Source: Funneliformis mosseae (taxonomy: Eukaryota; Glomeromycota; Glomeromycetes; Glomerales; Glomeraceae). Taken from it: a DNA stretch of 54,958 nucleotides. The notes beneath the pieces are model-generated. The model was given only the letters and a program-made list of their open reading frames with translations. It had not been told where the DNA came from and did no database searches. This document shows, piece after piece, positions 35,449 through 46,784 of this stretch (positions within the stretch are counted from its first letter, which is position 1; the number at the start of each line of letters is the position of its first letter). The stretch covers positions 1 to 54,958 of the forward strand of contig CAJVPP010000057.1 of the NCBI GenBank assembly GCA_910592005.1, written 5' to 3'. A program made the translations under genes and the position numbers.

Positions 35449-38400
35449 TTATACATTAAATGACATTATTGAATCCTTAACATAAAATTTTACAGTTCGA
35501 TCAGCTACCCATTCAAACTCAACAAATTCTAATATTGAAGAAACGGATAAATATGCTAAATTGAAAACAAAATAACTTAGCAAAAAAAAAAGGGGGTAAT
35601 AATATCTACGATTTAAACATAATTTCAACCTACCATCTTCACCAAGATTAAAACTGAATGTTTTAAAAGGTTTAATAGAACTTAATAAAGGTGCTTTAAA
35701 TCCTTTAGCAACATCTATTCTTGATGATCCATTACTATTTCCTCCATTACTATTTGTTAATGATCCTGCGATCATTCCAAATAGCCCAGGATTTAGATTC
35801 CATACCCTTACCGTGCCTTCTTCCAATGAACAAGATACAATTAATTGTCCATCTCCTGAAAACGTTAACGCAGTAACTGGTTTTGTATGTCCCTAAAAAA
35901 CGTTTTTTTTTTTTTTGTTAAATATAAGTGAGTTGAGAAAAGAGAAAATTATTCATTAAAGCAACTCTTCACCCGCATTAGCTTACTTCTAATACATGCC
36001 ACCTAGTTGCGGTTCTCAAATCATAAATAATCGAAGCACCTTCAAGTGTACCAACAGCTAATTTTTGTGAACCACCATGAAAAGCAATTGAAGGAAATGT
36101 TTTAACTAAATCATGTAATACACTTGTTGTGGTTTGTAATACTCTATCTCTCATCTTTGGTACGTTAGGATCTAGAGACTTTACTACCGCTTCAACCAAT
36201 CCAGATAAATGTTCATGTAGAACTAATGGTTTCCTACGTATGAATAGTGATATTAATTTTAAAAATCCCACATTTTCTGTTGGTTTCTTTGAATTATTTG
36301 TATCATATATTAATGTTGATATACATAATGGGGTGTTAGCTATTGATATTTGAAATATGGCTTTTTGTGCCATTGCCTTAACCGTTACAGCATTTGTTTC
36401 CGTATCTATTGCTAACGCAAATATCGTCCTCAACACCGCCACGGCATCAAAATGTATAAGATCAGAAAATTCGAAAGTTAAGGAATAAATAAAATTTTTC
36501 TTAAAAGAATCCCACAAAAAAAAAAAAAATAAAGGATATGAGGCTCCCAAGTTGAAAATCCTCTTCCGCATAATTCAAGTGCGGCTAATCGATGTGATAA
36601 TTTGGAATCATCATGTAATAATAAAATCAATGACAATGCAATATTCTTTGCAACTCTAAAGAAAAATAAAATAAACATTAGTTTGAAAACGGTATATAAT
36701 TGAACAAGGTGAGCCTTTTAAAATAAAAGATTACAAACGTTTTTGATAAAAACTCTGGATGATCCGACCCAATCATTCCAAGCAATATAGTAGATCTAGC
36801 CATATACTGATTAGTATAAATATCTGGCGAAGTGACTGCTGGTACTTAAATCAAATCAATTAGGAAATAAATAAGCAAAAATTTTCTTAATAAGGAAAAA
36901 TATTATTGAACACGCAAACTCACAAAACTGTTTCCAATAGTCAATGATTGATTGTAACTCTGAGGATGGCATATTATTTAACGTTGTTTGAAAAAGCGCC
37001 CTTGCTGATGTCCTTATGTCCTCTAATAAATAAAAAAAAAACCAATTTAATTATATTCTTTTCTATTTCGCCATCTTTGGCTAAACTATATTTAAGCTTA
37101 CCAACTGGATCTTGAAAATACTTTGCAAGAAATGCAAGAGAAGAATGATAAAACTTTTCTCCAACAAGTTCTGGTAATAATGATCCATAGTGTGTTATAA
37201 TATCACTTGAATATTTTTCCAATCCTATAAATATTTAATTAGAAATCTTGTAAACGAAAAATATTGCGCTAATTTTATGCAAAAATAATAAATTACCTTT
37301 CATGGAAAGAAATGAACGTATTAGCCCAATGATTGACAATAAACGTGACGCTGACATCGTTTGTGATATCTTCCATGCTGCCGTGCCATCATTAGGAGAA
37401 GGAACAGCAATTGTCAAATTACCATTTGCACTATTTGTTTACTAGCATCCTTAGCATATGAAAAAGGAAAAAAAAAAAGGCAGAATGATAAAATTTTCTT
37501 TTACCCTCTCAATCCAAAAGTTACTTGGCTTGAAGGTTTTTTTAAACCTAATTTCTCTGTACACAATTTGTCTAGAGAGCTATCAATTCCCCATGTCATC
37601 AAAGCAGATACTATGACTTGAACGATACTGGAGTCAATGGCCTTAGTTTCCGTTTCGGTTGGAGAAGGAATAGAAGCAACGGATGATGATTGTGAAGCTC
37701 CAGCAGTTGTCCATGAAAATATCTTGGACATTGTTGATGGCTTTTCATCAAAATCTTCATTTATTCCATTTGATCCATTTAAATTATTAGGTTTTGAACC
37801 AAATTGTGACACATGATAATGATAAATATCATTTATAAGTTGTTTAACATTTATTATAAAAACCTGAACCGTTGTGCCTACCATTTAGAAAAGCATAATA
37901 GTTAGGATATGTACAAAATATATTAAATTAATTTATCATACCTTCATTTGCTGAATTATCTGTAAAAGATGTCAAAGTTTTGACTTTGCTGTTTCTGTCT
38001 GTGGTTGATTCTTGTTTCTCCACTGAACTATAAATAAATTAAATGTCATTATATCTTTCTGAGCATGAAGGAACGGTAATAAATATCAAACCTCGTCCTC
38101 CATGAATGATCTTTTAACATGTCTCTTGCAGCCGAACCAGCAACTATTTGAATAAGTTCCGACGTTTGTGTCTAGAAATAGGAAACAATAATAATTTATA
38201 AGAAATCTTTTGTTAAAAAGAAAATAAAAAGTGAATTTCAAGAAATTTTGTACCAAACCTGCCAGATATGAGCCGAGTCATCTTTATAAAATAAGACTAT
38301 AGACCCTTCAGAAGTTCTCCATTGGATTGTATTTAATGGATATTGATAACCTCCAAATACATATAAACTATATTAAATGTATACTAATGGTAAATAAAGA

Positions 38401-41141
38401 TAAATAAATGTATATATAATATAAATGATTGAACTTTTACCAGCTCATCTCTTCCAAAGAAATTATAGCCAAAGAGTTATCTTTAGCAACAGACAATACG
38501 CATCCTTTAATTCTAATTCTTTGTAACTCATCAATTGGAGGTTCAAAAAATTGTGTAACATATTGACTATGATACTTGAAAGAAGCAAGTTTCTTCTTTT
38601 CTCTTCACAGAATCATATAAAAACTTCGTGAATAATAGTACAAAAAGAATTACATAACCACCAAAATAAAGAATAATATACCAACAAATAACTTACTCCA
38701 AACTCCATATCCTAACTGAACAATCTTCACCACCGGATAAAAGATACTTGTTCCCAAAGCTTTGTGAACAAGGTGTATATAAACAAGTAACCTTACCAAT
38801 ATGACCTTTTAATATTGAATCCGGTGGTACCTCAGATTGTGTTAATGCCACTGGTATAGGTAGAAGGTGAATTTCTCCATTCTCTATAAAAATAATTTTT
38901 TTAAAATATTTAATATTATACAGTTGACAACAAAATCCACATAATATCATACCATATCCAATAGCTAAATGATCATCATAAACCATAGTTGTGACTGTAA
39001 TTTGATCATTCTGATGTTTTAACGGACAAATGACAGATAATTGTGTTTCTATAAAAGGAAAGTGAAAAAAGGTTAACTTTTTTTAAAATAAGAAAAATAA
39101 AGAAAATAAAATAAATAATTTAAAAGAAAAAATGTTTTATGAACTTGCCCGGATGCCACCTTAATTCTCGAGTATGATTATTATCACGTATTTCGGATTC
39201 TTTCACCGGTGATAATGACTTGAATGCAAATGAGGTACCACTTGCCTGATTACGGAAAGTAACCAAATATAAACTCGATAACTTTCCTTCAATGCACGAT
39301 GTTAAAAATACAGTCGTTACAGCAGGACTCGCTTTATTTTCACTATCCGAACAAACAGATTCGAGTAACTGTGGTCTAGAATTTTTAAATAATATAAAAA
39401 AGATAAATTATTGCAAAGGTCTCAAAAAAGTTCAATGATATAGTATTTCTAACCTTGACAGGGGCGAATTTGGTAATTTATTAACGTTGACTTTTTGTAA
39501 ATTAGGCAGAGATGACCTTCGAATAAGGCCTGGCTTTATATGCAAATGAGCATTTTCCGGCGGAAATTTCCTTTCCGTGTATGACGGTATTGAATACAGA
39601 TAAGCATCTCCTATCTGCATATTTTCCAAAATAAATGATATGCAAAATTAATGAATATTCACACAAAAAAAACTCAAATATATTCAACTTTACCTGATTC
39701 CATAATAATACTCGATTTTTCGATAAGAAAATTCCACTTGCCCAATGAATTCCTTCCTTTGGGATTCGAATACGTTGAAAATTACCCATCCTCCCATGAC
39801 AGATTGTAAATATCTAATGACAAACAAAATATTTTTATTGCTCGCATATAAACTAATATTATATGGGAACGTTGCCAATAAAATCACATTACGGTTATGA
39901 CTTTGATTTTACTGGCAAAGTTTACATATATGTTAATTATTTCCGCACTTACTATAACGTAACTTTTAGTTATTGCTAGTATAACTCCAATATCGTATGG
40001 ATTACTAATTAATTCCAATATTTTATCTCCCTGTGCATCTAATAATCCAACATTATCATATTCTTTTATAATTGTATGCTTTGATTCATCAAATGTCCAT
40101 ATTTTCAAAATTCCATTGAAATTTGAAGTTAACAATCTAATTTGACGTGCATCTAAATAGAAAAGTTTGTAAGAAAATTATGAATCGGAAAAATATATTC
40201 TCTTAAATAATTTACCTGAATCATAAAAAGGAGTGCAAGTCACCCAATCATTATGACCAGCCCAAATTCGCACAATCTAGATATTAGAAAAATTTAATAA
40301 CTTAACCCGAACATATAAATATCCAGTAAAATTAATTTAAAATTACCTCTAGTGATGTGCAATTTAATATAGTGATCTCATTTAAAAATCCAGAACAGAG
40401 AAGAAATTTTGCTGGCTATAATAAATTACATAAATTTTTTAATATCAATATTTAAGTTTTAAAAATATTAGTAATTTGAACATATTATTTTACCTGAGCA
40501 TACTCGGCTAGAGGCTTTAGACTTTTGATAATTCCATCAAAAGCTCTAGAAATGCTCATAAGACACCTTCCATCCAACAAACACCACTTAATAACATCAC
40601 TATAACCCATTTCATTAAAATAAATGAATAATTAGTTATAGAATATAACAGATCGCCCTATAAAGATATGCAAATACTCAACCCATCTTCCGAGGCGCTG
40701 ATCACTACATGATCATTTTCGGCACAGCCGTCAGTTTGACCTTTTACGATTGTTAAAGCGGTAATTGGAGATTCATGACCAACGCATAATACCTTATGTT
40801 GTAGCTAAATTTTTTTTGATTTAATAAAAAAAAAAAAAGAGAAATTATGATAACAGATTTATCGTGTTTGCTTTTAGAATATATTTTTAGTATATGTATT
40901 TAATAAACAAATCCGAAAGGCCTTATCGTTATATAAAAGGTGTAATAATAATATAAGGCGAGGTTGTTTTAAAATTCACCTGAAGAGTTCCCTGTTCGCT
41001 GATAATACAACGATATATCCAAATGTGACCGTCTTTAAGTCCAGTAACAATGTGTCCTTCCTTGTAAGCGACAGTAGTTACGGGAGCAGTTGGCAACTTA
41101 TTCCAAAAGACTAACGGAACAATTAAAGCAGAGGAAGCCAT
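35449..41141 (-). CDS. WDR7/rabconnectin-3 beta homologue
   Basis: A long multi-exon gene of about 25 exons encoding an estimated 1,200-1,300 residues. The start at 41141 gives MASSALIVPLVFWNKLPTAP, like animal WDR7. N-terminal WD repeats follow (VTTVAYKEGHIVTGLKDGHI, VISASEDGDVIKWCLLDGRC, ILKIWTFDESK), then a second set (LLSGGEDCSVRIWSLE), an acidic/Ser linker, a helical region with VKSLDPNVPKMRDRVLQTTT, and C-terminal WD repeats (LAVGTLEGASIIYDLRTATR, then WHVLEGHTKPVTALTFS). Exon 1 is 40980-41141, exon 2 is 40683-40804, and the stop is at 35449-35451 after a small last exon. In animals WDR7 pairs with DMXL1/2 (rabconnectin-3 alpha) to assemble and regulate the V-ATPase. Budding yeast has only the alpha relative Rav1. 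Several internal exon edges were not fixed individually. Confidence 0.9.
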
Positions 41142-41480
41142 CGAAAAAAAAAAGTAAAAACAAAAATAAAAAAAAAGTGATTTAAAGGAAGAAATGTAAT
41201 AATGAATAAAAAAACTATTTTTAATCAATTTATCATTAGCATGGGATTATAAAATCCAAATTAGTTTAAATGCATTTAGCCAGGATGACATCAGTTCACA
41301 ATTTCAAGTAGGCGGTTAAATTTATTTATATGTATAGTATATCAACGTCCTTCGGAATGTTCCAATTCACAGATCTTCAATCTTATGCAATGTCGATTAT
41401 CGTTTCCTAAAACACAAAATTCGGTTTTCATCTATTTATAAATCCTCATTATTTCAAGATAAATCAAAAAAAAAAAAAAA
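41142..41480. promoter_or_regulatory. Shared divergent promoter of WDR7 and mS35
   Basis: Only about 340 bp separate the two start codons, which point away from each other. The region has an A run directly before the mS35 start and a purine/A-rich stretch before the WDR7 start. No specific factor site can be named. Confidence 0.55.
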
Positions 41481-42477
41481 ATGTTAACCTTCTCTCGGGG
41501 GTTTTCAATGCAAAAACATACATTATTCAGATTAAAAACATTACATAGATATATTTCTTCGACTTCAGCATCTTTTGCACGTAATAAACCTGGTTCAGGG
41601 GGGTTGGGTAAACGAAGAGATCCTGAAGCTGAATTATATGATATTGACAAAATGCCAGAGTACAAATTTGACGCTATAACCAAGCCCGGATATGATATTT
41701 TATTAGCTCAACGAGAGGTCAGAAATTATCTGAGAATAACAAAATTCGAATTGCCTCAACTTTCAGGTAAGTAATAATGTATGAAATGTATGATCGTTAC
41801 TACATAATTAACAAATCAACCCTTTCGATTTATATTTATTACTTCTCAAAAATAGTATTCGCAGAAAAATTTACTCCATCCCCACCAACTTCAATTCTTT
41901 GTTTTAAAAATTCATATTACGTAGGAGAATCTTCGCCATTACAAAACAAAGTAGTTCTTACCATAAAATTCTGTGATATTAAAGCGCTACTTACACCTAA
42001 ACAACTACATAAATTTGTTATATTATGTGGTCCTAGATTTAATGGAGTAGAATTTAAATTTTCTTGTGATAAATTTCCTCATATTAATCAAAATAAAAAA
42101 TATTTGAGCGATTTGGTTGACAAACTTTTGGAGGAATCCAAGGTAAATCTTGAATTTAGAGGATTAAATGGTTTTATATCGAAGATTTGATTTAACTAAC
42201 TTATTTTGGGAAATGAATGTTTTAGAATGAGGAAGATATGTTTGAGGACATACCAATGGACACAAGACATATAGAAAAAAAATCAAAGAAAAAGAAATTA
42301 CAAGGTCTTAAGTTTCCAGTGGAATGGTACAGACCAAAGCAACAAATAGAGCAACAAGCGGAATTACTTGATCGGGTTGATCGGACAACTTTAACGACTA
42401 CTACAACAACCGGAAACAATAATTTATCGACAGAGAGTAGAAAAATAGTAGAGACCATTAGCATAGAGATTAAATAG
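41481..42477 (+). CDS. Mitochondrial small ribosomal subunit protein mS35
   Basis: Three exons (41481-41766, 41856-42142, 42226-42477) give 274 residues. The N-terminus is basic, with Ser/Thr/Leu/Arg and few acidic residues (MLTFSRGFSMQKHTLFRLKT), as in a mitochondrial targeting peptide. The core has the family pattern VVLTIKFCDIKALLTPKQLH, KFVILCGPRFN, and FSCDKFPHINQNKKYLSDLV, followed by a LEESK helix. Yeast Rsm24 and human MRPS35 belong to this family. The tail ends in a Thr run and an acidic/Glu segment that looks lineage-specific. It is a component of the mitoribosomal small subunit. It is divergent from WDR7 and convergent with the armadillo gene. Confidence 0.88.
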
Positions 42478-42986
42478 GATTAATATTTAAGAAATAATTT
42501 CCATCTGTAAAGAGCGAAGTCAATTCATAATGATATCATAAAATTATTAGAGGAAAGGAAAATTTTGGATATTTAATAAATATTCTAAGGATTTATTGAT
42601 TGATTTAATCACATGACCAACCAAAGAAAGCCGCGCCACAATTTTAGCGGACGAAATTACTGCGCCATGATGAAAACAGCGTAGGATCCAATAAATTAAA
42701 AAACGCGACCCGATCTATTTCCCTCCTCAACAAACTAATACACATAGTAATGAACTCATCGAAAAAAATCTATAACTAATACTTAATATTATTATAAATA
42801 TAAATATGCTATATTTGTGTTCTACCATTGAATAAATAATTTGAATTTATTTGTAAATTAATAAAATATCTTGCAATTTAATTTTTTTTCTCGCATAAAA
42901 TAAAAATATATATTTACAGTAAACCAAAGATCCTCCTAATACAATAAACCTTTTCTTTCACTCTTTTCTCTTTCTTTCTGTGGTTT

Positions 42987-43022
<36 letters not shown>

Positions 43023-43039
43023 TGTTCATATAACAGCTA
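42478..43039. other. Convergent 3' intergenic region
   Basis: Lies between the stop codons of mS35 (+) and the armadillo gene (-). Contains a T23A16 tract at 42984-43022. Around 42625-42715 there is a short GC-richer patch (gccgcgccacaatttta, ctgcgccatgatg, acgcgacccg) that looks out of place for a 3' region and might hold a small unannotated transcript; no frame supports it. Confidence 0.5.
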
Positions 43040-45892
43040 TTACTTACTAATTGTGGGATCACCATTCTCTAATTTTATATTACTGAAATTATTAAACTCT
43101 TGCTGGTATTTCTCAAGAATTTTTGTATATTCGTCATAAATGCATTTCTTATCAAATGCTTCTTGGAAAGTACTATTCCATTTAAGGATAATTTGTATAA
43201 GTAAATCTTCAGCATAAGCACGTACATCACGAATGTAAACATCATCTTTTTCTTCTTTATCTTCCTCTTCACTCTTTTGTTTTACTTTAGCATTATTAAA
43301 AAAAATATTTGAAAGGAACTCCTCGATGTGTGAATACTAAAAGAAACAAAATAGGTAATTAGCGAATAAAAAAATTAAAAAAAATTTTAAACTAAATGAT
43401 GCATACGAACCTCAAAAATTTTACATATAAGATCTTCAGGATAATATACCACGAATGCTAATACACTCATCATAATCAATTTACGCAATTCCCAACATTC
43501 CGAAGCGCGATATGACTTAAATAATGATGGTAATATAATAACTGCAAACAGCTTTTCTTGCTTATTCAAAATTGGCTGCTGCGAAGTATTACCGCAATCA
43601 ACCTTCATTTCATCATGATTCGCGTCGATATTATGAACAAATTCCGTCAACCAATCTACTAAAATTTTCAATAGAAATTAATTATCTAAATAAAGAATTG
43701 ACAAACCTAATTAACGAACCTTTTGAAGTCCATTTATGACTAATTTTTCCATCCGGAACCATGAGATGTAACATTCCTGGATCCGGTACGGCAGGGAATA
43801 ATGACAAAATAAAATGACAGACTTGCATATAAAGCTTAATTGGTTCCATGTTCACATATCTGTAGCGAAGTTTTGTATTGACCTCGGTCACTATCTCCCC
43901 AATCTTACCTCCATCAATTGATAATTCTGAGTATATATCTTCTACGTTTCTACGTCGTTCTGCACCATTACCATTATCATTTCCATTTGGATTACCGTTG
44001 ACATTGGCATTGTTGCCATTATGGTTAAGATTATGGCTATAAACTAATTCATTTTCATTTTGATCTTTCTCGGGATTATTTATGCTTTTCCTTGATAATA
44101 CATCGAACAAAGCCTTAACGACTCCATTGTCAATAAGTAAATTTGTTATTCTACGCGATTTATTTATTAAAGTATTGAACATTTTCCAGATTCTTAATTG
44201 ATTATATTCACTATATTTGTATTAAAAATAACGTAATGTTAAACATGTAGTAAAAAAAACTATTGAAAAAAAAATCGTTACTTACTCGAATTGTTTCATA
44301 CGATAAGTAATATTCTTAATCACATCCGGATTTGAGAATACTAATAAAGATTCAACATCCCCACGATATCGACTTATTAAAGAACATAAACTAATACAAC
44401 ACCATTTTGTAACCTCGGGCATTTCGTGATCAGCAAAGAACGCCTGAAAGTCAACTGTATTGAAAACCTCGACCAGCAATTGTTTAATATAACGATGAGG
44501 AACTTTACAAGTGCAATTGGCAAGTAATTTCAACGGCAAAACCCGATCCTCGTCAATTAAAAAAGGCATGATGCTTTCCATGATATTTTTGAAAACATTT
44601 TTCTTGACTATACTTTCTGTACAATCGATAAAAGTTGGCTTTGAAAAATGATACAATGCCTAATACCAAGGATAAGATTTCGAAGTAGAAGTAAATAGAA
44701 ATTACTCGATAACATTTATAAGAAATTTGCTGCGATAACATACCAATATTATATCTTTTAAATGTTCCGAATCATAGGTACGTGGCCCCTCCGTTAAAAT
44801 GTTACACAATAATGGAATAGCATCCTCTCTTATAGCACGGCCAATCATACGCTCAGAGTTATCACCCAAGGTCATCACCAAATTTCCCAAACATCGGCTT
44901 GCCATTGTTATAACATTCGGATCATTTCCTGTACCTTGAAACACATCCCGTTCCAATAGTTGGCGTAGAATCTCTGGTTCAAATTGTTGTAACATTAAAG
45001 CTTCAATTGAAGGCATGGAATCATTACTTGTGGTTTTCTGAACTACATCCAACAGCTTCTGTACTAATAAATCTAGGTTCCAGTTACTAAACATAGGTCT
45101 TTCAAGTAATAAGAAAAAATTTGCGAGCCTGGCCAATTGTTCACTGTTACATTCCGTTCGAGATACTGATTTTATAACATCTTTAATATCGGAAGGTAAG
45201 AAGCTATTTGGTTGTATAATCTGTGGTTCATTATCGTGTGTTGATTCATGAATTTCATCTGTATCACTGTCATTCTCTTCCCCATCATAATGAATATCAT
45301 GTTCAATCTCAATTCCATCTGAATTCAGTTCTACATCAAGAGGTTGGTCTATACTCATTATATTAGATTCTGTGAAATATCATGCGTATAAACTATGTTA
45401 AAAATATGCGATTCCAAAAAGTGTGATATGTACGCAATTCGAAACTTTGCTTTATATATAGAAAAAATGCAATTTATTTCGATAATACCGAATCGTAAAT
45501 AAATAAATACGGCTCACCAGTATCTGCATTATCTCTACTCATAATTTCAGAAGATATTTCCATTTGTTCTGGTTCATCAATATCCATAGCTTCATAATCA
45601 TCAATCGTATTCTCAATAGCATTGCTCATATTTATTTGCCTGCTTCGATAAAAGTATCTTAAATGATCAGGCACGTTTTCACCAATTTCTTGATTCGCTT
45701 GCTGACTTGAATTAGCAAGAGATCTAGTAATACGACGAAGCACGCTAAAAAATTAAATAAAATTTGCTATAAGACGCTTATCTTCAATGCATCATAAAGT
45801 AGATAGAAACAGATATCGTACTCTGATGATCTTGATAATGATGATGATGATGATGAATGAGTGCTGCTCCTTCGCCAAGATCTCCTATCCAT
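43040..45892 (-). CDS. Armadillo-repeat protein, TRIP12/UFD4-like N-terminal type, no HECT
   Basis: Seven exons (45822-45892, 45518-45744, 44744-45369, 44286-44659, 43720-44210, 43411-43658, 43040-43336) give 777 residues. A Ser/Arg head (MDRRSWRRSSTHSSSSS) and a very acidic segment with many Asp/Glu come first. From about residue 155 helical armadillo-like repeats follow (ITMASRCLGNLVMTLGDNSE, LPLKLLANCTCKVPHRYIKQ, WCCISLCSLISRYRGDVES). Order and phrasing resemble the N-terminal repeats of TRIP12/UPL3/UFD4 ubiquitin ligases. The catalytic HECT domain is absent; the protein ends with a Lys/Glu coiled segment. An Asn/Gly-rich insert lies near residue 480. Two introns have the odd donor GTTCGT. 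It may be a non-catalytic scaffold or a lineage-specific protein; the function is inferred only from the fold. Confidence 0.82.
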
Positions 45893-46784
45893 TTCTTATT
45901 AAGCCAAAAATCGTCTAATATATCTGATCTAGAGTCAACAGTCAGAATCATATATATAAGTACATACGCGCTTAAACATCATAAAAAATTTTGATTGAAA
46001 TCTATAAAAGCGCTCAAAAGATAAGTTGATTAATCTTAATGTCAAGAACATGAAATTAAATTAATGATTTACCTAATTGAATAAGAAATTCCTATCACAG
46101 TTATTAATAAGCTATATAATAAAATGAATGAATGCTTCTTATCATTTTTAATTTCAAGTCTAGGATGAAATATACCTCTCTTCAGAAGAAAAAAAAATTG
46201 GTCAATTACTTTATATTCACCTGCGATTCGTTTACAAATATTTGCGAACCGGATCCTAAAATCATGCTACCAAATTATTTCTGAAAAGCTTTTTTATTAT
46301 TGAAGTAAAAGAAACTGCGTCTTTTCTATACGATACCTTATTTGTTGTATTGCCTCAGAGTTCTCACCTTTAACACCGTACAAAGTAGATTTAATAGTCT
46401 AATGAGGAACTATATGAACCTTTAAGTGACAATTTGTAAATAATACTAAAAACAGTTACGAAGCTTTATAGCATTAATAAATTGCTAAACTTACTCTCAA
46501 TAGGCTATCTCTTTTGATTTACTAAAGATCAAAACAGGGAATAAACAGAATGTGAAAATGACAGCTTCTAAATTTGTTCTGGAGAGACTACCTCTTCACA
46601 ACCTAGTTCATTAACAAAGGAAAAAAAATTTTTTTTTTTATATATTCCTATTCCGAATGAAAAATTGAGAGGCTTTATATAATTTTAGGTTGTGTTACCA
46701 TAAAGTGATACATCACGTGAATATTTTGTGTGATGTTTTTTGTTTATAAATAGTCCGATTTCATAGTTCCATCTTTAAAAATGA
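45893..46784. promoter_or_regulatory. Divergent intergenic region, armadillo and helical-protein genes
   Basis: About 890 bp between two divergent starts. No frame of interest. TATA-like runs occur near 45951 (atatatataag) and before 46785 (gtttataaatag at about 46741-46752). Either could serve as a core promoter; this is inference only. Confidence 0.45.

Noticed and set aside
43040..43052. GTAAGT at the armadillo stop as another intron donor
   Set aside because: No downstream exon with a plausible acceptor and frame before mS35; kept as a caveat in the findings.
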